Of a DNA stretch of 64,000 nucleotides, positions 47,962 through 57,007 are shown in pieces. Under the pieces are notes generated by a model that was not told the origin of the DNA, did no database searches, and was given only the letters and a program-made list of their open reading frames with translations. Every line of letters starts with the position of its first letter. The stretch's first letter is position 1. Made by a program: the position numbers and the translations under genes. Source of the stretch: RFTU01 sp046094505 (lineage in GTDB: Bacteria; Pseudomonadota; Gammaproteobacteria; Burkholderiales; Burkholderiaceae_C); NCBI GenBank assembly GCA_046094505.1, contig JBJTHN010000069.1, positions 1 through 64,000 of the forward strand. The letters are read 5' to 3'.

Positions 47962-50900
47962 GCGGCCTCCGCCATGCTCAGGGCCGACTCCATGTCCACC
48001 GCCACGATGCGCGAGACGCCCTGCTCCTGCATCGTGACGCCCACCAACTGACGCGCCATTTCCATCGCAATCTTGTTGTGGCTGATGAACAGGAACTGCG
48101 TGCCTTCGGCCATCTGCGTCACCAAACGCGCATAGCGCTCGATGTTGGCATCGTCCAGCGGGGCATCCACCTCATCGAGCAAGCAGAACGGTGCGGGGTT
48201 GAGCTGGAAGATGGCAAAGACCAAGGCAATCGCGGTGAGCGCCTTCTCACCACCTGACAGCAGGTGAATGGTGCTGTTCTTCTTGCCCGGGGGCTGCGCC
48301 ATCACTTGAACGCCGGCGTCCAGGATTTCGTCTCCCGTCATCACCAAGTGTGCATGACCGCCGCCGAAGAGCGGGGGGAACATGCGACCGAAATGCTCGT
48401 TGACCTGTCGGAAGGTTTCGCCCAAGAGGTCACGCGTCTCGAGGTCGATCTTGTGGATGGCGTCTTCCAGCGTGGTGATGGCTTCCAGCAGGTCGGCGTT
48501 CTGAGCGTCGAGAAACCCCTTGCGCTCGCGGGCACTGGTGAGCTCGTCCAGCGCCGCCAGGTTCACCGCGCCCAGCGCCTGAATCTCCCGGTTGATCCGG
48601 TCGATTTCGCCCTGCAAACCCCACAGTTTGACGCCCGCGCTTTCAATGCCGGCGGCCAAGGTTTCCAGATTGACTTCGGCAGCCTGCAGTTGCTCCAGGT
48701 ACTGGGCACCACCGAGCGCTGCGGCCTGCTCCTCCAACCGCAGCTGCGTGATCCGGTCCCGCAGGGGCTGCAGGCCACGCTCAATGCCCATGCGCTGCTC
48801 GTCGGCCTGGCGCAACTGGGCACTCAGTCCCTCGTAGCGCTGGCGCACGGCGGCCAGCGCCTGTTCACGCTGCAGCCGCTGCTCCAAAGCCTCTTGCAAG
48901 CCCGCTTGCGCAGAAGCATCGTCGAGCTCCTGCAGTTCGGCCTGGGCGACCTGTGAAGAAGCGGCGTTGGACTGAATCTGCTCATCGGCCGTCTGCATCA
49001 GCCGCTGCAGCTCCTGCGCGCGTGCTTGCAAGGTGCGCCCGGCGAAGGAAGCTTCCTGTGCCCGTCGCTCCAGGCCGCGCTGCTGTTCGCGTGCAGCCAC
49101 GAGGCGACGCTCCTGCTCGATCACCGTTTCATCGAGTTCTGCGTGACGCTCCTGCTCCACGGCCAGCTGCTGGTCCAACTCCTCAAAACGCGCCTCTGCA
49201 GTGGCGCGCCGCTCCAGCAGGTTGTCCACCTGGGCGTCGATCTCGCCCAGCTCCTCATCCAGCTGAACCGCGCGCTCCAACGCGGCCTGGTTTTGCTGGC
49301 TGAGCTGCAGCCAGTGCACTTCCACCTGGTGAGCGCACGACTGGGTGGCCGCGGCCTCTTGCCGAAGCTCCTCCGCACGCAGCTGGGCCTGTGTATGGGC
49401 GGCCTCGGCGCGGACCAAAGCCGAGCGTGCGTCGTCGCTGAGCAGGGCCTGAGCCCGCTGCTCGGTTTGGAGGTTTTCAATCTCCTGTGCGCGGGCCAAG
49501 AGTCCGGCTTGTTCGTTGTCGGGCGCGTAAAAACTGACCGCCTCGGCGCTGACCATATGGCCCTCGCGCGTGATCAGGACTTCGCCCTGACGAAGCTGTG
49601 AGCGTTGGGCCAAGGCCATGTCCAGGGATGCCGCCGTGTACACCCCCTGCAGCCAATCCTGCAGCAGGTGGCGCAAACGGTCTTGGCCATCCGTGCGCAC
49701 CAGCCCCATCAGCGGCGGGCCGGGCGGTTGCACGCCCGTGGCCCCAGCGGTGTGGACCGAGCCTTCCGTGCTTGCGCTGTAGAAGGCCAACTTGGCCGGC
49801 GGAGGATCACCGGCGAAGGCCTTGAGGGTGTCCAGACGGCCCACTTCCACGGCATGCAGGCGCTCGCGCAGTGCGGCCTCCAGGGCATTCTCCCAACCCG
49901 CTTCCACGTGCAAGCGGGTCCAAAGCCCTCTTAGGGAGCCCAGCCCGTGCTTTTCCAACCATGGCTTGAGCTTGCCCTCGGTTTGCACCTTGTCCTGCAA
50001 GGCCTTGAGGGCCTCCAGGCGTGCGGATAACGCAGCCTGGCGGGCGGTTTGCTGGTTGGCGTCATCCTGTGCGGTGCGCCGTGCCGCCTCCAATTCCGGC
50101 ACGCGCTCGCCCATCTCGCTCAGGCGCGCAGCCGCTTCCTGTGACACGCGCTGGGCATCCTGTCGCTCCAGCCGCAGGGCTTCCAAGCGCGCGGCATCCG
50201 GCGCGCCCAAGCCTTTTCGCTCGCCGCTGATGCGCTCGCGCCGGCCCTGCAGCGCGCGCAACTGTTCGTCCACACCGCGGCTCTCAGCGGCCAGCAACTG
50301 AATCTGCTGCTGCACCTCAGCGCCGCGTTGGCGCTGCTCTTGGGCGCGTTGCTGTGCCGCACGCACCGCTTCTTGGGCATCTGGCAGGCGTGCGGCCTGC
50401 TCCTCGACCTGCGCGGCCAAGACTTCAGCCTGCTCCAGCGCAGCGGCCTGCTGCGCCTGCAAATCCTCAAGCTCCTGGGCCGCCAACTGCTGCCGTTCGG
50501 CCCACTGCGCATCCTGTGCCCGCAGTTCGGCCAAGCGGGCCAGCACGCGCTCGCGGCCTTCGACCACATAACGGATGCGCTCTTCGAGACGGCTGACCGA
50601 GAGCGCGGCTTCCCCCAGGGCACCCTGGGCCTCGTGCAACTCGTCGCTGGCGGCGTAGTGCTCTTGACGAACCGACTCCAGGGACGATTCCACTTCGCGC
50701 AGCTCGGCCGTACGGGCTTCGAGTTCGTTGACCGCCTGACGCATCGAGGCCTGCACCCGCTCCTGTTCACCGGCTGCATCGCGGTGCTTGAGGAACCACA
50801 ACTGGTGCAGCTTGAGCGTGCCCTGCTCCTGAAGCTGCCGGTACTGTGCCGCCACTTCGGCCTGGCGCTCGAGCTTGTCCAGGTTGGTGTTGAGCTCGCG

Positions 50901-51494
50901 CAGGATGTCTTCCACCCGTGTGAGGTTCTCCCGCGTGTCCTTCAAGCGGTTTTCGGTCTCGCGGCGGCGCTCCTTGTACTTGGACACCCCAGCGGCTTCT
51001 TCCAGGAACAGGCGCAGTTCCTCGGGTTTGCTTTCAATGATGCGGCTGATGGTGCCTTGGCCGATGATGGCGTAGGCCCGCGGACCCAGGCCAGTGCCCA
51101 GGAACACATCCTGTACGTCACGGCGCCGCACCACCTGGTTGTTGATGTAGTAGCTGCTGTTGCCGTCACGGGTGAGCACACGCTTGACGGCAATTTCGCT
51201 GAACTGGTTCCACTGACCTCCGGCGCGGGCCAGGGTGTTGTCGAAGACAAGCTCGACGCTGGCGCGGCTGGCGGGCTTGCGGCTGGTGGTGCCGTTGAAG
51301 ATGACGTCCAGCATGGACTCGCCACGCAACTCGGAGGCCTTGCTCTCGCCCAACACCCACCGAACGGCGTCCATGATGTTGCTCTTGCCGCACCCGTTGG
51401 GGCCGACCACCCCCACCAGTTGGCCGGGCAGTTCAAAGGTGGTGGGATCGGCAAAGGACTTGAAGCCGGCCAGCTTGATGGATCGCAGCCTCAT
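47958..51494 (-). CDS. smc: Chromosome segregation protein SMC
   Basis: This is a 1178-residue SMC ATPase. The N-terminal MRLRSIKLAGFKSFADPTTF and Walker A GPNGCGKSNIMDAVRWVLGE are followed by a long coiled coil rich in Gln, Glu, Arg and Ala. A hinge lies around residues 510-640 (WENALEAALRERLHAVEV), then the return coil. The C-terminal signature LLSGGEKALTAIALVFAIF and Walker B CLLDEVDAPLDDANIERY complete the ATPase. The start at 51494 is the family start; the open frame upstream reaches into divergent queF and is not SMC. scpA/scpB are not in the window. Confidence 0.97.
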   Translation of the reverse strand: MRLRSIKLAGFKSFADPTTFELPGQLVGVVGPNGCGKSNIMDAVRWVLGESKASELRGESMLDVIFNGTTSRKPASRASVELVFDNTLARAGGQWNQFSEIAVKRVLTRDGNSSYYINNQVVRRRDVQDVFLGTGLGPRAYAIIGQGTISRIIESKPEELRLFLEEAAGVSKYKERRRETENRLKDTRENLTRVEDILRELNTNLDKLERQAEVAAQYRQLQEQGTLKLHQLWFLKHRDAAGEQERVQASMRQAVNELEARTAELREVESSLESVRQEHYAASDELHEAQGALGEAALSVSRLEERIRYVVEGRERVLARLAELRAQDAQWAERQQLAAQELEDLQAQQAAALEQAEVLAAQVEEQAARLPDAQEAVRAAQQRAQEQRQRGAEVQQQIQLLAAESRGVDEQLRALQGRRERISGERKGLGAPDAARLEALRLERQDAQRVSQEAAARLSEMGERVPELEAARRTAQDDANQQTARQAALSARLEALKALQDKVQTEGKLKPWLEKHGLGSLRGLWTRLHVEAGWENALEAALRERLHAVEVGRLDTLKAFAGDPPPAKLAFYSASTEGSVHTAGATGVQPPGPPLMGLVRTDGQDRLRHLLQDWLQGVYTAASLDMALAQRSQLRQGEVLITREGHMVSAEAVSFYAPDNEQAGLLARAQEIENLQTEQRAQALLSDDARSALVRAEAAHTQAQLRAEELRQEAAATQSCAHQVEVHWLQLSQQNQAALERAVQLDEELGEIDAQVDNLLERRATAEARFEELDQQLAVEQERHAELDETVIEQERRLVAAREQQRGLERRAQEASFAGRTLQARAQELQRLMQTADEQIQSNAASSQVAQAELQELDDASAQAGLQEALEQRLQREQALAAVRQRYEGLSAQLRQADEQRMGIERGLQPLRDRITQLRLEEQAAALGGAQYLEQLQAAEVNLETLAAGIESAGVKLWGLQGEIDRINREIQALGAVNLAALDELTSARERKGFLDAQNADLLEAITTLEDAIHKIDLETRDLLGETFRQVNEHFGRMFPPLFGGGHAHLVMTGDEILDAGVQVMAQPPGKKNSTIHLLSGGEKALTAIALVFAIFQLNPAPFCLLDEVDAPLDDANIERYARLVTQMAEGTQFLFISHNKIAMEMARQLVGVTMQEQGVSRIVAVDMESALSMAEAA

Positions 51495-51599
51495 GGGGCT
51501 CCTGCTTGCACCCGCCGCATGCGACGCAAGTGCTTGATTTAGTTGGATAAATTTCCAGCCTTGAGGGGCCGGATCAAGCGAAGATGATAACATCGCGAC

Positions 51600-52064
51600 A
51601 TGCCCAAGACCCCTGCCAAAACCCAGCGCGCACGGCCTTCGACGCCGCCCAGCGCCCCCAGCAAACAGCTCGACGTCTTCCCCAACCCGGCGCCCGAGCG
51701 CGATTACGTCATCCAGTTTCAGGTCCCGGAGTTCACCTGCTTTTGCCCCTTGACGGGCCAGCCCGACTTCGCCCACTTCACCATCGACATGATTGCCGAC
51801 CGTTGGTGCGTGGAACTCAAGAGCCTGAAGATGTACATGTGGTCCTACCGCAATGAAGGTGCGTTCCACGAAAAGGTCACCAACGCCATCCTGTCGGACA
51901 TCGTTGGGGTCTGTGAGCCGCGCTTTGCCCGCATCACGGCCAAGTGGTACGTGCGCGGCGGCATCTACACGAATGTCGTGGCCGAACACCGCAAGAAGGG
52001 CTGGAAACCCCAAGCCCGCGTGGACCTGCCGGCGTTTGAACCGGCCACCGGCCTGGCCGGCTGA
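51600..52064 (+). CDS. queF: NADPH-dependent 7-cyano-7-deazaguanine reductase (short QueF)
   Basis: This is a 154-residue unimodular QueF that reduces preQ0 to preQ1 for queuosine. The catalytic Cys49 and Asp56 are in CFCPLTGQPDFAHF and the QueF motif ELKSLKMYMW is at about residues 72-81, followed by SYRNEGAFHE. Size matches the Bacillus-type enzyme rather than the longer E. coli form. It is divergent from smc with 105 bases between. I looked for a preQ1 riboswitch there and saw none. dapC starts 10 bases after. Confidence 0.95.
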   Translation: MPKTPAKTQRARPSTPPSAPSKQLDVFPNPAPERDYVIQFQVPEFTCFCPLTGQPDFAHFTIDMIADRWCVELKSLKMYMWSYRNEGAFHEKVTNAILSDIVGVCEPRFARITAKWYVRGGIYTNVVAEHRKKGWKPQARVDLPAFEPATGLAG

Positions 52065-52074
52065 GGGTTCCTGC

Positions 52075-53274
52075 GTGAACCCTTTGCTGCAACGGCTGCA
52101 GCCCTACCCCTTTGAGCGGCTGCGGGCCCTGACCGCGGGCGTTTTGGCCAACCCGGCGCTGCGGCCCATCAGCCTGGGTATCGGAGAGCCCAAGCACCCC
52201 ACACCGGTCTTGGTGGAAGACGCCCTGCTGGCTGCGCTGGGCGGATTGTCGAGCTACCCGGCCACCGCGGGTGATCCCGCCCTGCGCGAAGCCGCAGCGG
52301 CTTGGGTTCAGCGGCGCTACGGGGTTTGCCTAGACCCAAACACGCAGCTGCTGCCGGTCAATGGATCACGCGAGGCCCTCTTTTCATTGGCGCAGGCCGT
52401 GATCGACAGCAGCCAGCCGGGCGCCGCGGTGGTCTGCCCGAACCCGTTCTATCAAATCTACGAAGGCGCCGGGCTGTTGGCAGGTGCAGAGCTGGCCTTT
52501 GCCAACAGCGACCCCGCACGCAACTTCGCCATCGATTGGTCGCAGATCGACGAGGCCACCTGGGCCCGAACGCAGTTGCTGTTCGTATGCTCGCCAGGCA
52601 ACCCCACCGGCGCGGTCATGCCCTTGTCGGAGTGGGAACGTCTGTTTGCCTTGAGCGACCGACATGGTTTCATCATCGCCAGCGACGAGTGCTATTCCGA
52701 AATCTACTTTGGCGAGCAGCCCCCCTTGGGCTCGCTGCAGGCCGCGCACCGGCTGGGCCGCACCGACTTCCGACGCTTGGTCGCCTTCACCAGCCTGAGC
52801 AAACGCAGCAACGTGCCCGGCATGCGCTCGGGCTTCGTGGCCGGTGACGCGCAAGTGCTCAAGCAGTTCCTGCTCTACCGCACCTACCACGGCAGTGCCA
52901 TGAGCCCAACCGTCCAGCGTGCCAGCGTGGCCGCCTGGAACGACGAGGCCCATGTCCAAGCCAACCGGGCGCTCTACAAGCGCAAGTTTGAGCTGGTCAC
53001 TCCGCTGCTCAGCGAGGTCTTGGACGTGGCGCTGCCCGATGCGGGCTTCTACCTCTGGGCGGGTGTCCCCGGTGGCGATGACCTGGGCTACACACGCAGC
53101 TTGCTCGCTCAATACAATGTGACAGTGTTGCCGGGCAGCTTCTTGGCCCGAAACGCGCATGGCGCCAACCCCGGCGCAGGCCGTATCCGCATGGCCCTGG
53201 TGGCCGGTGTCGAGGAATGCCTCGAAGCCGCCCACCGTATTCACCAGTTCACCAAGGAATTCTGTTCAACATGA
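52075..53274 (+). CDS. dapC: Succinyldiaminopimelate transaminase
   Basis: This 399-residue PLP aminotransferase (fold I, class I/II) starts at GTG 52075 with VNPLLQRLQPYPFERLRALT. Family features are PISLGIGEPKHPTP, the cofactor-contacting CSPGNPTG, ASDECYSEIYF and the PLP lysine in AFTSLSKRSNVPGMRSGF. The similarity and the downstream dapD identify it as DapC, forming N-succinyl-LL-2,6-diaminopimelate from the keto acid in lysine/murein synthesis. The stop overlaps the dapD ATG. Confidence 0.93.
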   Translation: MNPLLQRLQPYPFERLRALTAGVLANPALRPISLGIGEPKHPTPVLVEDALLAALGGLSSYPATAGDPALREAAAAWVQRRYGVCLDPNTQLLPVNGSREALFSLAQAVIDSSQPGAAVVCPNPFYQIYEGAGLLAGAELAFANSDPARNFAIDWSQIDEATWARTQLLFVCSPGNPTGAVMPLSEWERLFALSDRHGFIIASDECYSEIYFGEQPPLGSLQAAHRLGRTDFRRLVAFTSLSKRSNVPGMRSGFVAGDAQVLKQFLLYRTYHGSAMSPTVQRASVAAWNDEAHVQANRALYKRKFELVTPLLSEVLDVALPDAGFYLWAGVPGGDDLGYTRSLLAQYNVTVLPGSFLARNAHGANPGAGRIRMALVAGVEECLEAAHRIHQFTKEFCST

Positions 53275-54095
53275 GCACCGTCCAGCTGCAAGCCATCATT
53301 GACACAGCCTGGGAGGCGCGCGCCCAGATCAACGCCCTGAATGCACCGGAGGTGCGTGAAGCGGTGGAGCACGTGATCGCCGACCTCAACAAAGGCCGTA
53401 TCCGTGTGGCCGAACGGCAGGGTGTGGGCCAATGGCAGGTCAATCAATGGGTCAAGAAGGCGGTGCTGCTGAGCTTCAGGCTCAACGACAACCGCGTGAT
53501 GCGCGCCGGCGATCTCGGCTTCTTTGACAAGGTGCAGACCAAGTTTGCCCACCTGGACGAGGCGCAGATGCGAGAGACGGGCGTGCGTGTGGTGCCGCCT
53601 GCAGTGGCCCGCCGCGGCTCCTACATCGCCAAGAACGTGGTGCTGATGCCCAGCTACGTGAACATCGGTGCGTATGTGGACGAGGGCACCATGGTCGACA
53701 CCTGGGCCACCGTTGGATCCTGCGCCCAGATTGGCAAGAACGTGCACCTGTCCGGTGGTGTCGGCATCGGCGGCGTGCTGGAGCCGCTGCAGGCCAATCC
53801 CACGATCATCGAAGACAACTGCTTCATCGGCGCGCGCTCTGAGGTGGTCGAGGGGGTCATCGTGGAAGAGAACTCCGTGATCTCCATGGGCGTGTACATC
53901 GGCCAAAGCACCAAGATCTATGACCGCGCCACCGGCGAGGTCAGCTACGGCCGGGTGCCGGCGGGCTCGGTGGTGGTCAGCGGCAACCTGCCCAGCGCCG
54001 ATGGCAAGTACAGCCTGTACTGTGCGGTCATCGTCAAGAAAGTTGACGCCCAGACCCGCGCCAAGACCAGCATCAACGACCTGCTGCGGGCCTGA
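53271..54095 (+). CDS. dapD: 2,3,4,5-tetrahydropyridine-2,6-dicarboxylate N-succinyltransferase
   Basis: This is a 274-residue left-handed beta-helix acyltransferase. The N-terminal helical part (LQAIIDTAWEARAQIN, NDNRVM) is followed by hexapeptide-repeat strands (VLMPSYVNIGAYVDEGTMVD, WATVGSCAQIGKNVHLSGGVG, NCFIGARSEVVEGVIVEE) that form the succinyl-CoA and substrate site. Length and sequence are typical DapD. It overlaps dapC. The next gene is prmB, starting on the base after the stop; dapE, which usually sits between them in related genomes, is not here. Confidence 0.96.
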   Translation: MSTVQLQAIIDTAWEARAQINALNAPEVREAVEHVIADLNKGRIRVAERQGVGQWQVNQWVKKAVLLSFRLNDNRVMRAGDLGFFDKVQTKFAHLDEAQMRETGVRVVPPAVARRGSYIAKNVVLMPSYVNIGAYVDEGTMVDTWATVGSCAQIGKNVHLSGGVGIGGVLEPLQANPTIIEDNCFIGARSEVVEGVIVEENSVISMGVYIGQSTKIYDRATGEVSYGRVPAGSVVVSGNLPSADGKYSLYCAVIVKKVDAQTRAKTSINDLLRA

Positions 54096-55043
54096 TTGAA
54101 GCTCCTGTCCTTCATCGAATCCGAAGCCGCCCGACTCGCCGAGTCGGGCGTTTCGTTTGGGCACGGCACCACCAACGCTTTTGACGAGGCCACGTGGCTC
54201 ACGCTGTGGGCCTTGGGATTGCCGCTGGATGACTTGGACGGCGTGGCCGATCGAACCTTGGCGGCTGCGGAGCAGCAATCCGTGCGCACATGGGTGAACC
54301 GGCGCATCCACGAGCGCATTCCGGTGGCCTACCTCACGCGTGAAGCCTGGCTGCAGGGCGTTCCCTTTTACGTGGACGAGCGCAGCATCGTGCCCCGTTC
54401 CTTGATTGCCGAGAACCTGGCCGACGGCGACCTCGATGAATTGCTGGGCCGTGAGCCCACCCGCGTGCTCGACTTGTGCACGGGTAACGCCAGCCTGGCC
54501 ACCTTGTGCGCCATGGCCTGGCCCGAGACCGAAGTCGACGGTGCCGACATCAGCACACCGGCCCTGGAGGTGGCCGCCATCAACCGAGAGCGGCATGGGC
54601 TGCAGCAGCGCCTGAACCTGCTTCAGGGTGATGGCCTAAAGGCTGTTCTCGGGCGGCGATACGACCTCATCGTGTGCAACCCGCCCTACGTGAATGCCCA
54701 GTCCATGGCCGCGCTGCCAGACGAGTTCAAGGCCGAGCCGGCCTTGGCGCTGGCCGGTGGGCTCGACGGCATGGACTTCATCGCGCACCTGCTCAGCGAT
54801 GCGTCGTCGCACCTGCTGCCTGGCGGCTGGCTCGTCTTGGAAATCGGTCATGAGCGCAGCCGCTTTGAGGCCCGATTCGGTGGACCAGACGGCCTGCAGC
54901 CCCTGTGGCTGGAAAACTCCAGTGGCGCCGATGCCGTGCTGGCGCTCAGCGCCGAGCAGTTGCACGGATGGGCTGTGCGCGCGCAGGCGTGTGCTGCTGA
55001 AAGCCCTGCACCGCCAACTGCCGCCCGGGGCGGTCAACCATGA
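54096..55043 (+). CDS. prmB: Ribosomal protein L3 glutamine N5-methyltransferase
   Basis: This 315-residue SAM methyltransferase of the HemK/PrmB group has motif I in VLDLCTGNASLATL (126-139) and the glutamine-binding NPPY (195-198) in LIVCNPPYVNAQSM. The N-terminal helical domain (FGHGTTNAFDEATWL, IPVAYLTREAWLQG) resembles PrmB, which modifies ribosomal protein L3, rather than PrmC. It starts at TTG 54096 directly after the dapD stop. An Ala/Pro tail follows the fold. The stop overlaps the ABC-F gene by four bases. Confidence 0.92.
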   Translation: MKLLSFIESEAARLAESGVSFGHGTTNAFDEATWLTLWALGLPLDDLDGVADRTLAAAEQQSVRTWVNRRIHERIPVAYLTREAWLQGVPFYVDERSIVPRSLIAENLADGDLDELLGREPTRVLDLCTGNASLATLCAMAWPETEVDGADISTPALEVAAINRERHGLQQRLNLLQGDGLKAVLGRRYDLIVCNPPYVNAQSMAALPDEFKAEPALALAGGLDGMDFIAHLLSDASSHLLPGGWLVLEIGHERSRFEARFGGPDGLQPLWLENSSGADAVLALSAEQLHGWAVRAQACAAESPAPPTAARGGQP

Positions 55044-57007
55044 TCACATTGCGGGACGTGACGCTGCGGCGCGGCGCCAAGGTGGTGCTGGAGGGCGCCA
55101 GTGTCACGCTCAACCCCGGCGAAAAGATCGGCCTGGTGGGCCGCAACGGCGCTGGCAAGTCCAGCCTGTTTCTGGCCCTGTCGGGTCGCCTGGAGACCGA
55201 CGCCGGCGAGGTGGAGGTTCCCAGCCATTGGCGCGTGGGCGAGGTGGAGCAGCACACGCCCGAGACCGAGCAGGCCGCCACCGATTTCGTGCTGGAAGGT
55301 GACCGTGTCTTGATGGCCGCGCACGCCGCGCTGGCAGCGGCTGAAGCAGCCCAAGATGGTCACGCGATGGCCGAGGCCCACGCCGCCCTGGCACAGGCCG
55401 GCAGCTTCGATGCGCGATCGCGTGCCCAAACCTTGTTGATGGGATTGGGCTTCACGGTGGGCCAACTGGACGCGCCGGTCAACAGCTTTTCTGGGGGCTG
55501 GCGCATGCGGCTGCAGTTGGCCCGTGCGTTGATGTGCCCAGCCGAACTGCTGTTGCTGGACGAACCCACGAACCACCTGGACCTGGACGCCTTGGTGTGG
55601 CTGGAGGCCTGGCTGCAGCGCCACCCGGCCACCCTGCTGGTGATCAGCCACGACCGAGAGTTTTTGGACGCGGTCACCAAGGTCACCCTGCACCTGGAAG
55701 ACGCCCGGCTCAGCCGCTACGGCGGCCCCTACACGGCCTTCGAATCCATGCGCGCCGAGCGCCTGCTGCAGCAGCAGGCGGCCTTTGATCGACAGCAAGA
55801 CCGCATGGCGCAATTGCAGCGCTTCATCGACCGCTTCAAGGCCAAGGCCAGCAAAGCCAAGCAGGCGCAAAGCCGTGTGAAAGCGTTGGCGCGCATGGAG
55901 AAGCTCGCCCCGGTGCTCACGGCATCGGACTTCTCGTTTGACTTTCGCGAACCCGCCTCGGTTCCCAACCCCATGATCAGCTTGCGCGACCTGCAATGCG
56001 GCTACGGGCAGCAGGTGGTGGTGCGCGGCGTGCAGCGCAGCGTGCTGGCCGGGCAGCGCATCGGCATCCTGGGTGCAAACGGTCAGGGCAAGTCGACCTT
56101 CATCAAGACGCTGGTCGGCGAGATTGCGGCCTTGGGTGGGACCAAGGTGGAGGGCAAGGGGCTGGCCATTGGCTACTTCGCCCAGCAGGAGATGGACCTG
56201 CTGCAGGACGACGACACGCCGCTGCAGGTCCTGGTACGTTGGGCCCGGGAGCGTGGCCCGGATGCGCGCGAACAAGAGCTGCGCGACTTTCTAGGCCAGT
56301 TCCGCTTCACCGGTGACCAGGTCATGCAGGCGGTCGGCACCTTGTCGGGTGGCGAGCGGGCGCGCTTGGTCTTGGCCATGATCGTGTGGCAGCGCCCCAA
56401 CCTGCTGGTGCTGGACGAACCCACCAACCACCTGGACCTGCAAACACGGGAGACCCTTTCGTTGGCCCTCAATGGCTTTGAGGGCTCGGTCTTGCTGGTC
56501 AGCCATGACCGCGCCCTGCTGCGCGAGGTCTGCGATGAGTTTTGGCTGGTGGCCGGCGCAACCTTGCAGCCCTTCGATGGCGATTTGGACGACTACCAAC
56601 GCTGGCTGGCCGAAGAACATCGCGCGCGCAGCGCACAGCGGCTGAGCAAGCTAGCCTCCAGCAACACTCCGGACGTTGCCTCAGGTGGGCAGCAAGCCCC
56701 CAGCCAACGGCGCGAAGACCGAAAGGCGGCTGCGGCTGCCCGGCAGGAGATGGCGCAGCGCACCCGGCCTTTGAAGCAGGAGCAGCAGCGCATCGAAGAC
56801 CGGCTGGCCGCCATCGCTGTGCAACGCGCCGCCTTGGAGGCCCGCGTGCTGCAGGGCAGTTCCGCGGGCGGCCTTTCAGCCGCGCAGAGGGCCGAGACCG
56901 GTCGAACGCTGCACGGCCTGCAAGAGGAGGAGGCCGCCCTGGAGCACCGTTGGCTGGAGCTCGGCCAGACGCTGCAGGAGCTGCAGGCGCAGGACGCTAC
57001 GCCCTAG
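55040..57007 (+). CDS. ABC-F family ATPase (YheS-like)
   Basis: This 655-residue soluble protein has two ABC domains. The first P-loop is GRNGAGKSS (about 34-42) and the second is GANGQGKST (about 345-353). Each is followed by an ABC signature (FSGGWRMRLQLARAL; LSGGERARLVLAM) and Walker B LLLDEPTNHLDLDALVWLE or LVLDEPTNHLDL. A charged interdomain linker (QQDRMAQLQRFIDRFKAKASKAK) and a C-terminal coiled-coil extension match the YheS branch of translation-acting ABC-F proteins. There is no membrane domain. It overlaps the convergent asparaginase by 11 bases. Confidence 0.9.
   Translation: MITLRDVTLRRGAKVVLEGASVTLNPGEKIGLVGRNGAGKSSLFLALSGRLETDAGEVEVPSHWRVGEVEQHTPETEQAATDFVLEGDRVLMAAHAALAAAEAAQDGHAMAEAHAALAQAGSFDARSRAQTLLMGLGFTVGQLDAPVNSFSGGWRMRLQLARALMCPAELLLLDEPTNHLDLDALVWLEAWLQRHPATLLVISHDREFLDAVTKVTLHLEDARLSRYGGPYTAFESMRAERLLQQQAAFDRQQDRMAQLQRFIDRFKAKASKAKQAQSRVKALARMEKLAPVLTASDFSFDFREPASVPNPMISLRDLQCGYGQQVVVRGVQRSVLAGQRIGILGANGQGKSTFIKTLVGEIAALGGTKVEGKGLAIGYFAQQEMDLLQDDDTPLQVLVRWARERGPDAREQELRDFLGQFRFTGDQVMQAVGTLSGGERARLVLAMIVWQRPNLLVLDEPTNHLDLQTRETLSLALNGFEGSVLLVSHDRALLREVCDEFWLVAGATLQPFDGDLDDYQRWLAEEHRARSAQRLSKLASSNTPDVASGGQQAPSQRREDRKAAAAARQEMAQRTRPLKQEQQRIEDRLAAIAVQRAALEARVLQGSSAGGLSAAQRAETGRTLHGLQEEEAALEHRWLELGQTLQELQAQDATP

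Noticed and set aside
51495..51599. preQ1 riboswitch upstream of queF
   Set aside because: I looked for the small pseudoknot pattern with an A-rich tail before the ribosome site and did not find it; only a distant GCTTGAT/ATCAAGC pair is present.
51495..52013. Upstream extension of the smc frame
   Set aside because: The extra residues overlap divergent queF and are not SMC-like; the family start MRLRSIKLAGFKSF is at 51494.
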